Source of the DNA: Acidobacteriota bacterium
GTDB lineage: Bacteria; Acidobacteriota; Terriglobia; Versatilivoradales; Versatilivoraceae
Length of the DNA: 12,880 nt
Assembly (NCBI GenBank): GCA_026706225.1
Contig: JAPOZE010000584.1
Coordinates: forward strand, 1 to 12,880
Reading direction: 5' to 3'
The notes beneath the pieces are model-generated. The model saw nothing but the letters and a program-made list of their open reading frames with translations. It made no database searches and was not told where the DNA came from. Positions 1 to 6,641 of this stretch are shown here, one piece after another. The translations under genes and the position numbers were made by a program. How positions within the stretch are numbered: position 1 is the first letter of the stretch; each line of letters opens with the position of its first letter.

Positions 1-329
1 TTTAGGGTTCAAGTGGCAGGTGTCCTCCACAAACAGTTCCTGTCTGAATCTACGAGATTTTGAAGTGGCTTGGTCCGTCTGTGGTCACCGGTTGCCCGAT
101 CGACCCGCAACTCTCATGAAATGAGTCACTTAAGTTCTTGCGCCTCCGAATACGAAAAACCGGATCAAAATAGTGGACACTTCGGAATTTTGAATGTTCC
201 GGCGGGGGTGCGAGCCCGGGAGCCCATGAATCCTGCGCCGTCGCAGTGGGTCATTCGAGGGGAAACGGCCGGACGTCCATCAAGACAAACCGCGAATGGG
301 CAGGAAGCAAGACATGATATGGAATGGTT
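1..329. other. Gene-free left edge, no convincing CDS
   Basis: No open frame here has codon use, a ribosome binding site or a protein motif that looks real; the longest plus-strand frame (70-333) is low-complexity in character and overlaps the toxin gene. Base composition is more mixed than in the main cluster. A short element near 165-190 (a 'caaaatagtggacac' core) resembles the kind of sequence found at insertion-sequence ends, but I see no transposase and no matching inverted end inside the window. It is best treated as intergenic or decayed DNA downstream of the minus-strand toxin gene. Confidence 0.5.
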
Positions 330-620
330 CTAAGGGAAGAGGGCATTGAGACGTCGGGCGCCGTGGCTGACACGAACCACTTCAATGCCATGGGGAATAA
401 TTCGATAGAGGATCAGATACCGACCGACGGGGAAGAGTCGACATTCATTGCCGATCTCCGGTCTGGCAACCCCAAGCTGTGGGTGTTTGGCCAAGAGCAA
501 GCAGGTTGCCTCAATATCATCCAGCAAGCGGTCTGCCGCGTTGGGATTATCTTGGGAAACATAAAGCCAGATGTCTATAAGATCCGTTTCGGCCAGACCG
601 GTTCTTTGAATCTTTGGCAT
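330..620 (-). CDS. ParE/RelE-family toxin of a type II toxin-antitoxin system
   Basis: This 96-residue protein has the size and pattern of ParE/RelE toxins. It opens with a short basic strand and a helix (TGLAETDLIDIWLYVSQDN, about residues 7-25). A second helix with AADRLLDDIEATCLLLAKHP follows, then the hallmark loop and strands LGVARPEIGNECRLFPVGRYLILYRI and the terminal IEVVRVSHGARR. ParE members poison DNA gyrase while RelE members cleave ribosome-bound mRNA. The 'DIWLYVSQDNP...A' and 'R.FPVGRYLILYR' pattern favours the ParE-like side, but the target cannot be settled from sequence. The gene lies 25 nt downstream of its antitoxin on the same strand. The start at 620 is the first in-frame ATG and begins where family members normally do; its ribosome binding site is weak, so translational coupling is plausible. 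It looks intact. Confidence 0.85.
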   Translation of the reverse strand: MPKIQRTGLAETDLIDIWLYVSQDNPNAADRLLDDIEATCLLLAKHPQLGVARPEIGNECRLFPVGRYLILYRIIPHGIEVVRVSHGARRLNALFP

Positions 621-645
621 TTTCCATCAGGATCGATAGCCACGC

Positions 646-924
646 CTACTTGGCATGCGCATTTTGTGGCCTTCGGAGCCTGGCCTCTGCCTTGATGGCG
701 TCCATGTTGGCGAACCGACCGGGGCCGCTGTCGATACCTTCCTGCCAAGACTTTCGCAGTTGCTCGATCTCCTCCCAGCGGAGCGAGTGGCGCAATTTCC
801 ACTCTCTCAAGGCTTCCCGGACCACTTCGCTGGTGCTGACGTACTCACCGCTTTTCACGGCATCCCGTACCGTGGCAGCCATCTCCGCCGTCAAAGCGAT
901 GCTGATTTTTTCCACATTTGGCAT
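646..924 (-). CDS. ParD-like ribbon-helix-helix antitoxin
   Basis: This is a small (92-residue) antitoxin and autorepressor that should neutralise the toxin encoded just downstream. From the ATG at 924 it begins with a short beta-strand (VEKISIALTAEM, about residues 3-14). The RHH helices follow (AATVRDAVKSGEYVSTSEVVREALREW, about 15-41); the segment 'SGEYVSTSEVVREALR' is the classic ParD signature. The charged C-terminal tail (about 45-92) is the usual toxin-binding region. An upstream in-frame ATG at 954 would add ten residues but has no ribosome binding site. The 924 start has AAGGAG at 938-943, spaced somewhat long (13 nt), and places the first strand where ParD proteins start. Antitoxin-first order and a 25-nt gap to the toxin are typical. 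Confidence 0.85.
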   Translation of the reverse strand: MPNVEKISIALTAEMAATVRDAVKSGEYVSTSEVVREALREWKLRHSLRWEEIEQLRKSWQEGIDSGPGRFANMDAIKAEARLRRPQNAHAK

Positions 925-965
925 GGTAACGCACTCACTCCTTTTTTCTGTCATAGTAGCAAATA

Positions 966-994
966 TTCATACCAATGGCCAAAAAGAAAACCAA
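966..994 (-). promoter_or_regulatory. Candidate sigma70-type promoter of the toxin-antitoxin operon
   Basis: On the minus strand TTGGTT (989-994) and TATGAA (966-971) are separated by exactly 17 nt. The predicted transcript would start near 959, about 35 nt before the antitoxin ATG at 924. The stretch is AT-rich relative to its surroundings. RHH antitoxins normally bind operators over such a promoter, but I see no strong palindrome beyond a short AATATT core near 962-967, so no operator is called. Confidence 0.4.
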
Positions 995-1091
995 GCGTCA
1001 CCTGGGTAGATTGAGTCCTAATTGCCGGACTGAGGGTTATCCCATGCATCGGCCATCTTCGCCTCACCTTCGGGGGGCGGCGCCCGCAACC

Positions 1092-1121
1092 TTGACGCCA
1101 TCCGGTGATTCTTCTCATAAT
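1092..1121 (+). promoter_or_regulatory. Candidate sigma70-type promoter of the FG-GAP/UnbV gene pair
   Basis: TTGACG (1092-1097) and CATAAT (1116-1121) are 18 nt apart on the plus strand. Transcription would begin near 1128, leaving a leader of about 38 nt that contains the palindromic ribosome binding site at 1151-1164. The -35 box is five of six to consensus and the -10 box five of six. In a GC-rich genome this is a notable match, but phylum-specific sigma preferences are unknown. Confidence 0.45.
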
Positions 1122-1150
1122 CTGAACGTAATAGACATGCGGATCCTGCA

Positions 1151-1164
1151 GGAGGAGTTCCTCC
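1151..1164 (+). promoter_or_regulatory. Shine-Dalgarno inside a perfect palindrome
   Basis: The ribosome binding site GGAGGAG (1151-1157) lies 8 nt before the GTG start at 1166 and decides that start. The same bases form the left arm of the palindrome GGAGGAGTTCCTCC. In RNA this can fold as a GGAGG/CCTCC stem with an AGTT loop, hiding the whole Shine-Dalgarno next to the start codon. The site itself is clear; regulation by folding is inference. Confidence 0.6.
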
Positions 1165-1165
1165 G

Positions 1166-3571
1166 GTGAGACTACCGAAGTCGGCCCTCGGGCGGCGGTT
1201 GCAATCGGAACCGGTTGTCGGTCGGGCGCGGTGGCCCAGCTCTTCACCCACTGCCGCCGGTGCGGTTCTGGCGCTCCTGCTGGCGCTTTCGGCAACCCTT
1301 CACGGTCTCAAGGCTGAACCCGGTGGCGAGGAGGCCCGGGCCAGCCACCGGAAAATGCTGCAGGCGTTGCAGGAACTCAGGGAGCGCGTTCCCGATCGCG
1401 ACCCCGTGCTGGGTGACTTCCGGGCGCGCCACCTGCGGGCGGAATTGGAGGCCCTGGAGGCCGGCCGCAAGAAGGCCGGGTTCTTTCCCCAGGTCACCCG
1501 CTGGCGGCTCCACTTCGACCTGGGCCGGGAGGAGCTGCAACTGGGCAACGAGCAGCGCGCCCTGGAGCAATCCGGCGCAGCCTTCAAACTGCTGCCCCAA
1601 GTCGAGAACCTGTTGCGGGCCGACCTGCCCATCCGGCTGCGCTTCCAGCTCGGGGTGTCTCACCTGCGGGTCGGGGAGACCCAAAACTGCTGCCTGCGGG
1701 CCAATCCCGACAGTTGCATCCTGCCCATCCGGGAAGGCGGCATCCACACCGAGCCGGAGGGGTCCCGGCAGGCCATCCGCTATTTCACCCAGGTGCTGGA
1801 ACGCTCGGCCTCGGACTCCATTGCCTACCTGGAGTCCCGCTGGCTGCTGAACATCGCCCATATGACTCTGGGAAGCTATCCCGAGGGCGTGCCCAGGGCC
1901 TATCTCATCCCACCCGGGACGTTCCAGTCCGATGCACCCTTTCCCAGGTTCCGCAACATCGCCGCGGATCTCGGGCTCGACACCTTCAACCTGGCCGGCG
2001 GCGCCTGCGCCGACGACTTCAACAACGACGGCACTCTGGACCTGGTGGTTTCCACCTGGGACCCGGCCGAGCAGATGCGCTTCTTCGTCAACAAGGGGGA
2101 CGGCTCCTTTGCCGACCGGACCCGGGAAGCCGGACTGAGCGGGCTGTTGGGCGGCATCAATCTGCTGCAGGCCGACTACGACAACGACGGTCACGTGGAT
2201 CTGCTGGTCCTGCGGGGGGGATGGCTGGGGGACAGCGACCGGCATCCCAATTCGCTCCTCAGAAACAACGGCGACGGGACCTTTACCGACGTGACCTTCC
2301 TGGCGGGACTGGGCGAGGCGCACTTCCCGACCCAGACGGCCTCCTGGGCCGATTACGACAACGATGGCCATCTGGATCTCTATATCGGCAATGAATCCAC
2401 CCGCAAGGGTATTTTTCTGCCCCAGCCCCTGGGGGAGGTCGAAGACGACCGGCTGCCCTTCCCCTGCCAACTCTTCCGCAACAACGGCGACGGCTCCTTC
2501 TCGGACGTGGCCCGGCAGGCGGGTGTCACCAACAACCGCTGGACCAAGGGGGTGATCTGGGCGGACTACGACGGTGACCGCTACCCTGACCTCTACGTCT
2601 CCAATTTCTGGGAGCCCAACCGGCTCTACCGCAACAACCGGGACGGAACCTTTACCGACGTGGCCGGCAGGCTGGGCGTCACCGGCCCCATGGCCAGCTT
2701 TCCGGCCTGGTTTTGGGACTACGACAACGACGGGGTCCAGGATCTCTACGTCTCGGCCTACATGACCGAAGTGGCCGACCTGGCCGCCGCCAGTCTGGGC
2801 CTTTCCTTTGAAACCGAGCTGCCCCGCCTCTATCGCGGCGACGGGGCGGGGGGTTTTGAAGAGGTGAGCCGCAAGCTCCACCTCGACCGGCCTTCCGCGC
2901 CCATGGGCTCCAACTTCGGAGATCTGGACAACGACGGCTATCTCGATTTCTATCTGGGCACGGGCACTCCCGACTACCATGACCTGATGCCCAATCTGAT
3001 GTATCGCAGCCTGGAAGGGAAGCGGTTCGCCGACGTCTCCATCGCCGGCGGATTTGCCCACCTGCAGAAAGGACACGGCGTGGTTTTCGCCGACTTCGAC
3101 CACGATGGGGATCAGGACATCTTCGAGCAGATGGGTGGCTCCTACGCCGGCGACAAGTATGCCGACGCTCTCTACGAGAACCCGGGATTCGGCAACCGCT
3201 GGATCGCCGTCCTGCTCGTGGGCACGCGCTCCAACCGGTCCGCCATCGGCGCCCGCATTCGCCTGGAGGTGGAGGAAGAGGGCAAGGCCCGAACCATCTT
3301 CAAGACCGTCAACAGCGGCGGCACCTTCGGCGCCAACCCCTTGCGCCAGACCATCGGGTTGGGCCGGGCCTCGAAAATCGGGCGGCTGGAGGTCTTCTGG
3401 CCCACCAGCGGCGAAACCCAGGTCTTCCGGGATGTTCCGGCGGATCGGTTCATCCGCATCGTGGAGGGCGAAGGGCGGTACCACCGGCTCACGCCGCCGA
3501 AATTCATCCTGGGCGGGGGGGCCAAGCGCCAGCAGCAGGCCCGCCTGCCTCGGGGGCAAGGGAAAAGGTAG
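1166..3571 (+). CDS. Secreted FG-GAP/VCBS repeat protein with helical N-domain and C-terminal ASPIC/UnbV domain (CRTAC1-like)
   Basis: This 801-residue extracytoplasmic protein starts at GTG 1166, fixed by GGAGGAG 8 nt upstream. A basic N-region and hydrophobic segment (about 30-45) look like a signal peptide. Residues 55-260 are helical and TPR-like and contain a Cys-rich motif (NCCLRANPDSCILPI) that I associate with this subgroup. Seven FG-GAP/VCBS calcium loops follow, with their first Asp near residues 283, 337, 396, 467, 518, 586 and 643 (for example DYDNDGHVD), as expected for a seven-bladed integrin-alpha-like propeller. The fourth loop reads DYDGDRYPD, with Arg where Gly is usual. The ASPIC/UnbV domain begins near 677 (NRWIAVLLVGTRSNRSAIGA) and a basic tail ends the protein. 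Family roles are mostly inferred: adhesion, ligand binding or scaffolding outside the cytoplasm. It is the first gene of a pair, 15 nt before a related protein. Confidence 0.88.
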   Translation: MRLPKSALGRRLQSEPVVGRARWPSSSPTAAGAVLALLLALSATLHGLKAEPGGEEARASHRKMLQALQELRERVPDRDPVLGDFRARHLRAELEALEAGRKKAGFFPQVTRWRLHFDLGREELQLGNEQRALEQSGAAFKLLPQVENLLRADLPIRLRFQLGVSHLRVGETQNCCLRANPDSCILPIREGGIHTEPEGSRQAIRYFTQVLERSASDSIAYLESRWLLNIAHMTLGSYPEGVPRAYLIPPGTFQSDAPFPRFRNIAADLGLDTFNLAGGACADDFNNDGTLDLVVSTWDPAEQMRFFVNKGDGSFADRTREAGLSGLLGGINLLQADYDNDGHVDLLVLRGGWLGDSDRHPNSLLRNNGDGTFTDVTFLAGLGEAHFPTQTASWADYDNDGHLDLYIGNESTRKGIFLPQPLGEVEDDRLPFPCQLFRNNGDGSFSDVARQAGVTNNRWTKGVIWADYDGDRYPDLYVSNFWEPNRLYRNNRDGTFTDVAGRLGVTGPMASFPAWFWDYDNDGVQDLYVSAYMTEVADLAAASLGLSFETELPRLYRGDGAGGFEEVSRKLHLDRPSAPMGSNFGDLDNDGYLDFYLGTGTPDYHDLMPNLMYRSLEGKRFADVSIAGGFAHLQKGHGVVFADFDHDGDQDIFEQMGGSYAGDKYADALYENPGFGNRWIAVLLVGTRSNRSAIGARIRLEVEEEGKARTIFKTVNSGGTFGANPLRQTIGLGRASKIGRLEVFWPTSGETQVFRDVPADRFIRIVEGEGRYHRLTPPKFILGGGAKRQQQARLPRGQGKR

Positions 3572-3586
3572 GGGATCAAGGGTCGT

Positions 3587-5350
3587 ATGGGGAAGCGTCC
3601 GCCAATAGATCGGTTGCCGCATTTCAGGTCCGGGCTCAGGTGGTGGGGCGGGGTGGCCATTGTCGCGGCGGCAACCCTGGCTCCGGTGTGGGGAGGGTCC
3701 GGATTGCCGGCCTGGCTCGATCCGCCATCTCCCTTTCGTGACAGCCGGGCCGCCGCCGGCATCGATTTCCGGCACCAGCGGGGCGCTTCCGACCAGAAGC
3801 ACCTGGTGGAGACGGTGGGCTCCGGATGCGCCCTGTTCGACTACGACAACGACGGGTGGCTGGACATTCTGCTGATCAACGGAGGCCTTACGCCCGAGTC
3901 CACCGCCGCCGGGCCGGTTCGCCACGCGCTCTATCGCAACCTGGCCAACGGCCGGTTCCAGGAGGTGACCGCCAAGGCGGGGTTGGGCGGAAACGGGGCC
4001 TTCGGCATGGGGGTGGCCGTTGGCGATTACGACAACGACGGCGACCGCGACGTCTACGTCACCAATTTCGGACCCAATGCGCTCTATCGCAACAACGGAG
4101 ACGGGACCTTCAGCGACGTCACGGCCAAGGCCGGCGTCGGGTGTTCCGACTGGAGCACCAGCGCCGCCTTCTTCGACATGGAGAATGACGGCGACCTGGA
4201 CCTCTACGTGACCAACTACCTGGAGACCAGCTTTGAGACCAATCCCCTCTGCGAGTTGAAGAGCATCCGGACCTACTGTTATCCGGGCCACTACGATGGC
4301 GTCGGCGACCGGCTCTACCAGAACCTGGGTGGCGGCCGTTTCCGGGACGTCTCGGAAGCGAGCGGGATTCTCAACCCGGAGGGCAAGGGTCTGGGGGTGG
4401 TGGCGGCCGATTTCGACGATGACGGCTGGATGGACCTGTACGTCGCCAACGACACGGTCCGGAATTTCCACTACCGGAACAACCGGCTGGGCGGATTCGA
4501 AGACATGACCCTGCTTTCCGGCACCGGCTACAACGAGGAGGCCAACGCCGAGGCGGGAATGGGCACCGACGCCGCCGACTACGACGGGGACGGCCTGATG
4601 GACATCGTGGTGACCAACTACGACATGGAGACCAACGCCCTCTACCGCAACCACCAGGACTGGCTGTTCACCGATGAACGGGCCTCCTCCGGGGTCACCC
4701 GGGGAGACCGGTTTCTGCTGGGGTTCGGGACCGGTTTTTTCGATTTTGACAACGACGGGGATCAGGATCTGCTGGTGGTCAACGGGCACGTCCTCGACAA
4801 CGTCGAGCAAGTCCAGTTCGGCTTTCGCTACGCTCAACCCGACATGCTGCTGGAGAACCGCCAGGGGACGTTCCAGGAACAGGCGGACTTCTCCCGGCAG
4901 GCGGGCCTGGAGCCGCGGGTCGGCCGCGGTTCCTGCTTTGGAGACCTGGACAACGACGGGGACCTGGATATCCTGGTCAACAACTGCGGCGGATCGCCCC
5001 ATCTCCTCCTGAACCAGGTGGGGAGCCGCAAGAACTGGATTCTGCTCAACCTGGTCGGATCCCCCAGCAATCGGGACGCAGTGGGGGCCAGAATCGAGGT
5101 GACGACCGCGGCCGGCCGGCAAATCGACCAGGTGATGGGGGGTGGAGGGTACCTGGGAGCCAGTGACCTGCGAGCGCACTTTGGTCTGGGTGCCGCCGAC
5201 CGGATCCAATTGTTGCGGATCCGTTGGCCCGGGGGAACCGAGGAGGTGTATCGGAATCTTGGCGTCAACCGCATGCTCTCCATCAGGGAAGGCGCAGGGA
5301 AGGTAGAGGTCACGCGGGTGTCTCAGCCGGCCGGAAAGGTCAAGCCATAG
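3587..5350 (+). CDS. Secreted FG-GAP/VCBS repeat protein with ASPIC/UnbV domain (CRTAC1-like), short form
   Basis: This 587-residue companion of the preceding gene lacks the helical N-terminal domain. An N-terminal basic stretch and hydrophobic segment (about 21-34) should export or anchor it. Seven calcium-loop repeats start near residues 85, 147, 197, 275, 331, 386 and 453 (such as DYDNDGWLD, DFDNDGDQD, DLDNDGDLD), consistent with one seven-bladed propeller. The third reads DMENDGDLD, with Glu at the second acidic position. The ASPIC/UnbV domain spans about 483-570 (NWILLNLVGSPSNRDAVGAR ... RIRWPGGTEEVYRNL). The ATG at 3587 has AAGGG 4 nt upstream and follows the previous stop by 15 nt, so the two are probably co-transcribed. 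No catalytic residues are recognisable; a binding or scaffold role is inferred. It could be annotated simply as a CRTAC1 family protein. Confidence 0.88.
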   Translation: MGKRPPIDRLPHFRSGLRWWGGVAIVAAATLAPVWGGSGLPAWLDPPSPFRDSRAAAGIDFRHQRGASDQKHLVETVGSGCALFDYDNDGWLDILLINGGLTPESTAAGPVRHALYRNLANGRFQEVTAKAGLGGNGAFGMGVAVGDYDNDGDRDVYVTNFGPNALYRNNGDGTFSDVTAKAGVGCSDWSTSAAFFDMENDGDLDLYVTNYLETSFETNPLCELKSIRTYCYPGHYDGVGDRLYQNLGGGRFRDVSEASGILNPEGKGLGVVAADFDDDGWMDLYVANDTVRNFHYRNNRLGGFEDMTLLSGTGYNEEANAEAGMGTDAADYDGDGLMDIVVTNYDMETNALYRNHQDWLFTDERASSGVTRGDRFLLGFGTGFFDFDNDGDQDLLVVNGHVLDNVEQVQFGFRYAQPDMLLENRQGTFQEQADFSRQAGLEPRVGRGSCFGDLDNDGDLDILVNNCGGSPHLLLNQVGSRKNWILLNLVGSPSNRDAVGARIEVTTAAGRQIDQVMGGGGYLGASDLRAHFGLGAADRIQLLRIRWPGGTEEVYRNLGVNRMLSIREGAGKVEVTRVSQPAGKVKP

Positions 5351-5389
5351 CAAGACTTCGCCGTAGATCGACAGGCAAGAAAGAGATAT

Positions 5390-5440
5390 CCACGAAGGGG
5401 GACGACGAACCACGAATTAACACGAATGAACACCAATAGA
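5390..5440. repeat. Short tandem 'cacgaa' motif of a dispersed intergenic repeat type
   Basis: The unit 'cacgaa' recurs at about 5391, 5411 and 5421, inside 'accacgaattaacacgaatg', followed by 'aacaccaatag'. The composition is sharply more AT-rich than the flanking genes. Reading the other strand gives peptides like LLVFIRVNSWFV, a pattern I recognise from spurious hypothetical proteins in many environmental genomes. That suggests a multi-copy intergenic repeat, though copy number cannot be seen in one window. Confidence 0.6.
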
Positions 5441-5461
5441 CGGATCGATGAATTGAGGCGT

Positions 5462-5666
5462 TTGCAAAATTCGGCAGCGGGACCGTTGCCGGGAATGGCC
5501 ACAAAAGGCACAAAAACACAAGCAGAACGATCTCGGAAAATTTGTTTTGTGAGTTTTGTGCTTTTTGTGGTTGGACAGCATTTCTCACCAGGTCGCACCC
5601 GATATTGAAAAAGGCGGAACATCACGTTTGTCGGCAAAATGACCTGCTCCGCTGCGAATTTTGCAA
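5462..5666. repeat. Outer inverted repeat enclosing the hairpin
   Basis: The left arm at 5462-5480 (ttgcaaaattcggcagcgg) matches the reverse complement of the right arm at 5649-5666 (ttgcaaaattcgcagcgg) with a single extra base. The arms are 168 nt apart and enclose a second inverted repeat at 5499-5570. The arrangement looks like the two ends of a small non-coding element. No target-site duplication is obvious to me. Confidence 0.6.
5499..5570. repeat. Imperfect inverted repeat (ccacaaaa...ttttgtgg hairpin)
   Basis: The left arm 5499-5520 (ccacaaaaggcacaaaaaca) pairs with the right arm 5549-5570 (gagttttgtgctttttgtgg plus two upstream bases), with one mismatch and a small indel and a loop of about 28 nt. 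It could fold as a hairpin in RNA or single-stranded DNA. It lies downstream of the FG-GAP pair and has no U-tract after the stem, so a simple Rho-independent terminator is unlikely. A dispersed repeat is the better reading. Confidence 0.65.
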
Positions 5667-5796
5667 TAGGCGCAACATTGCACAAGCATTTGGCTGCCGC
5701 TTGTCGTTGGACGAGATCCATCTGTTTTTCTTCATAATGATCCGCTGGGCAGGGACTCGGCCGGGGATGGGGTATCGCGGCACTGTTGTCATGGTT

Positions 5797-5801
5797 GGAG
5801 G
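5797..5801 (+). promoter_or_regulatory. Shine-Dalgarno GGAGG that selects the GTG start
   Basis: GGAGG sits 6 nt before GTG 5808, near-ideal spacing, whereas the in-frame ATG at 5817 would have a spacing of 15 nt. This favours the GTG start. Confidence 0.7.
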
Positions 5802-5807
5802 TGGCCC

Positions 5808-6641
5808 GTGTCGGTTATGAATAAGGGTCGTGCCGGAGTTGCAAGGCCCTTGACCCTGTTGGTCCTGGGATTGTGGCTGGTCCTGCCGGCAGACGGTCAA
5901 TGGCAGAAGAAACCCTTTCAGGAGTGGACTCGGGAGGAGGCCCGCAAGGTGCTGAGAAAGTCCCCCTGGGGGAAGTCCCACCTCTTTGTCATCCCTTCGG
6001 GGGACGGCTATGAGAGAGACCTGCGAAGTGAACGAGCGGCCTGGCCCGGCCTGGACGCCCAAGGCCCCCCCGACCCGACCCGGTCCGGCGATATTGAACA
6101 GCGCTTGTCCTCCCGGTCCGACAATCCCCTGGACGATCCTCGCAACTCCATCAATCAAGGGGAGTCTCACGGCAGCGGGGAAAGCCGCGGCCAAAGGCGG
6201 GCGGCCGAACGTTATCGGGTCTTCTGGTACTCCTCACTCAGAGCCCGTCAAGCCATCGGCCGCCTTCGCCAGCTCCGGGGGTTGGACCTGAAGGAACAGA
6301 TGCAGGCGCTTCACGGGCAGTCCCGCCGCCATCACATCATCGCCGTGACCGGCCCGGTCTCCAGGTTCTACCGCCGCGCCACCTTGGAGGAGATTCAGGG
6401 GAAGACCTTCCTCCTGTCGGGGAAACGCAAGCCCAAAAAAATCGACCCGGTGCAGTTCGTGGGACCGGAAACCCTTCGGTTTCCCATGGCTCTCTTCCTC
6501 TTTCCCCGAGTCACCGAGGCGGGGCGGACTCTGGAACTGAGGGACGGGGAAGCCCGATTCATCAGCCAACAGGGCCCTCTGAAGGTGAAGACTTCCTTCA
6601 AGTTGAAGAAGATGATGACCGACGGGAAGCTGGATCTATGA
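5808..6641 (+). CDS. Secreted protein of unknown function with W-x3-A-x3-L-x2-SPW motif
   Basis: This 277-residue protein has a clear signal peptide (hydrophobic segment about residues 14-27, probable cleavage near Ala-Asp-Gly/Gln 29-31). The mature part starts with WQKKPFQEWTREEARKVLRK followed by SPWGKSHLF. I recognise this signature from uncharacterised secreted proteins common in Acidobacteriota, but I know no assigned domain or biochemical role. The middle (about 70-135) is hydrophilic and probably disordered. A conserved-looking segment then carries YRVFWYSSLRARQAIGRL, and the C-terminal part (about 185-277) is beta-rich (VQFVGPETLRFPMALFLFPR, then VKTSFKLKKM). The GTG start is set by GGAGG 6 nt upstream. 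Its stop overlaps the ATG of the first multihaem cytochrome by 4 nt (ATGA), so translation is probably coupled and a shared envelope role is plausible. No cysteine or haem motif is present. Confidence 0.75.
   Translation: MSVMNKGRAGVARPLTLLVLGLWLVLPADGQWQKKPFQEWTREEARKVLRKSPWGKSHLFVIPSGDGYERDLRSERAAWPGLDAQGPPDPTRSGDIEQRLSSRSDNPLDDPRNSINQGESHGSGESRGQRRAAERYRVFWYSSLRARQAIGRLRQLRGLDLKEQMQALHGQSRRHHIIAVTGPVSRFYRRATLEEIQGKTFLLSGKRKPKKIDPVQFVGPETLRFPMALFLFPRVTEAGRTLELRDGEARFISQQGPLKVKTSFKLKKMMTDGKLDL

Larger units (their letters stand above)
5351..5807. other. Repeat-bearing intergenic spacer
   Basis: This 457-nt stretch has no believable gene. The small frames crossing it on both strands are produced by repeats and encode only repetitive peptides rich in Phe, Val and Cys. 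It holds a tandem AT-rich motif, a large imperfect hairpin and an outer inverted repeat, listed separately. Near its right end CATAAT (5733-5738) could be a -10 box for the downstream gene, but the best upstream -35 (TTGGAC, 5707-5712) is 20 nt away, too far for a confident call. No clear intrinsic terminator follows the stop at 5350. Confidence 0.6.

Noticed and set aside
70..333. An 87-codon plus-strand frame at the left edge
   Set aside because: No ribosome binding site, no domain, and it runs into the 3' end of the well-supported toxin gene on the other strand.
1244..5413. A 1389-codon open frame on the minus strand across both FG-GAP genes
   Set aside because: It is antisense to two genes with clear domains and good ribosome binding sites. 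Its translation is repetitive Val/Pro/Gly sequence mirroring the calcium-loop codons, with no domain of its own. Long antisense frames are expected in GC-rich repeat genes.
5499..5570. Rho-independent terminator
   Set aside because: The stem is AT-rich and imperfect and lies about 150 nt after the stop without a following T-tract; a dispersed repeat explains it better.
5390..5668. CRISPR array
   Set aside because: The repeats are short, unevenly spaced and partly inverted; there are no regular unique spacers and no cas genes.
5323..5820. Small open frames on both strands, including one with several CxxC pairs at 5542-5820
   Set aside because: They are built from the intergenic repeats; the cysteines come from repeated 'ttttgtg' DNA. 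No ribosome binding site or family resemblance supports them.
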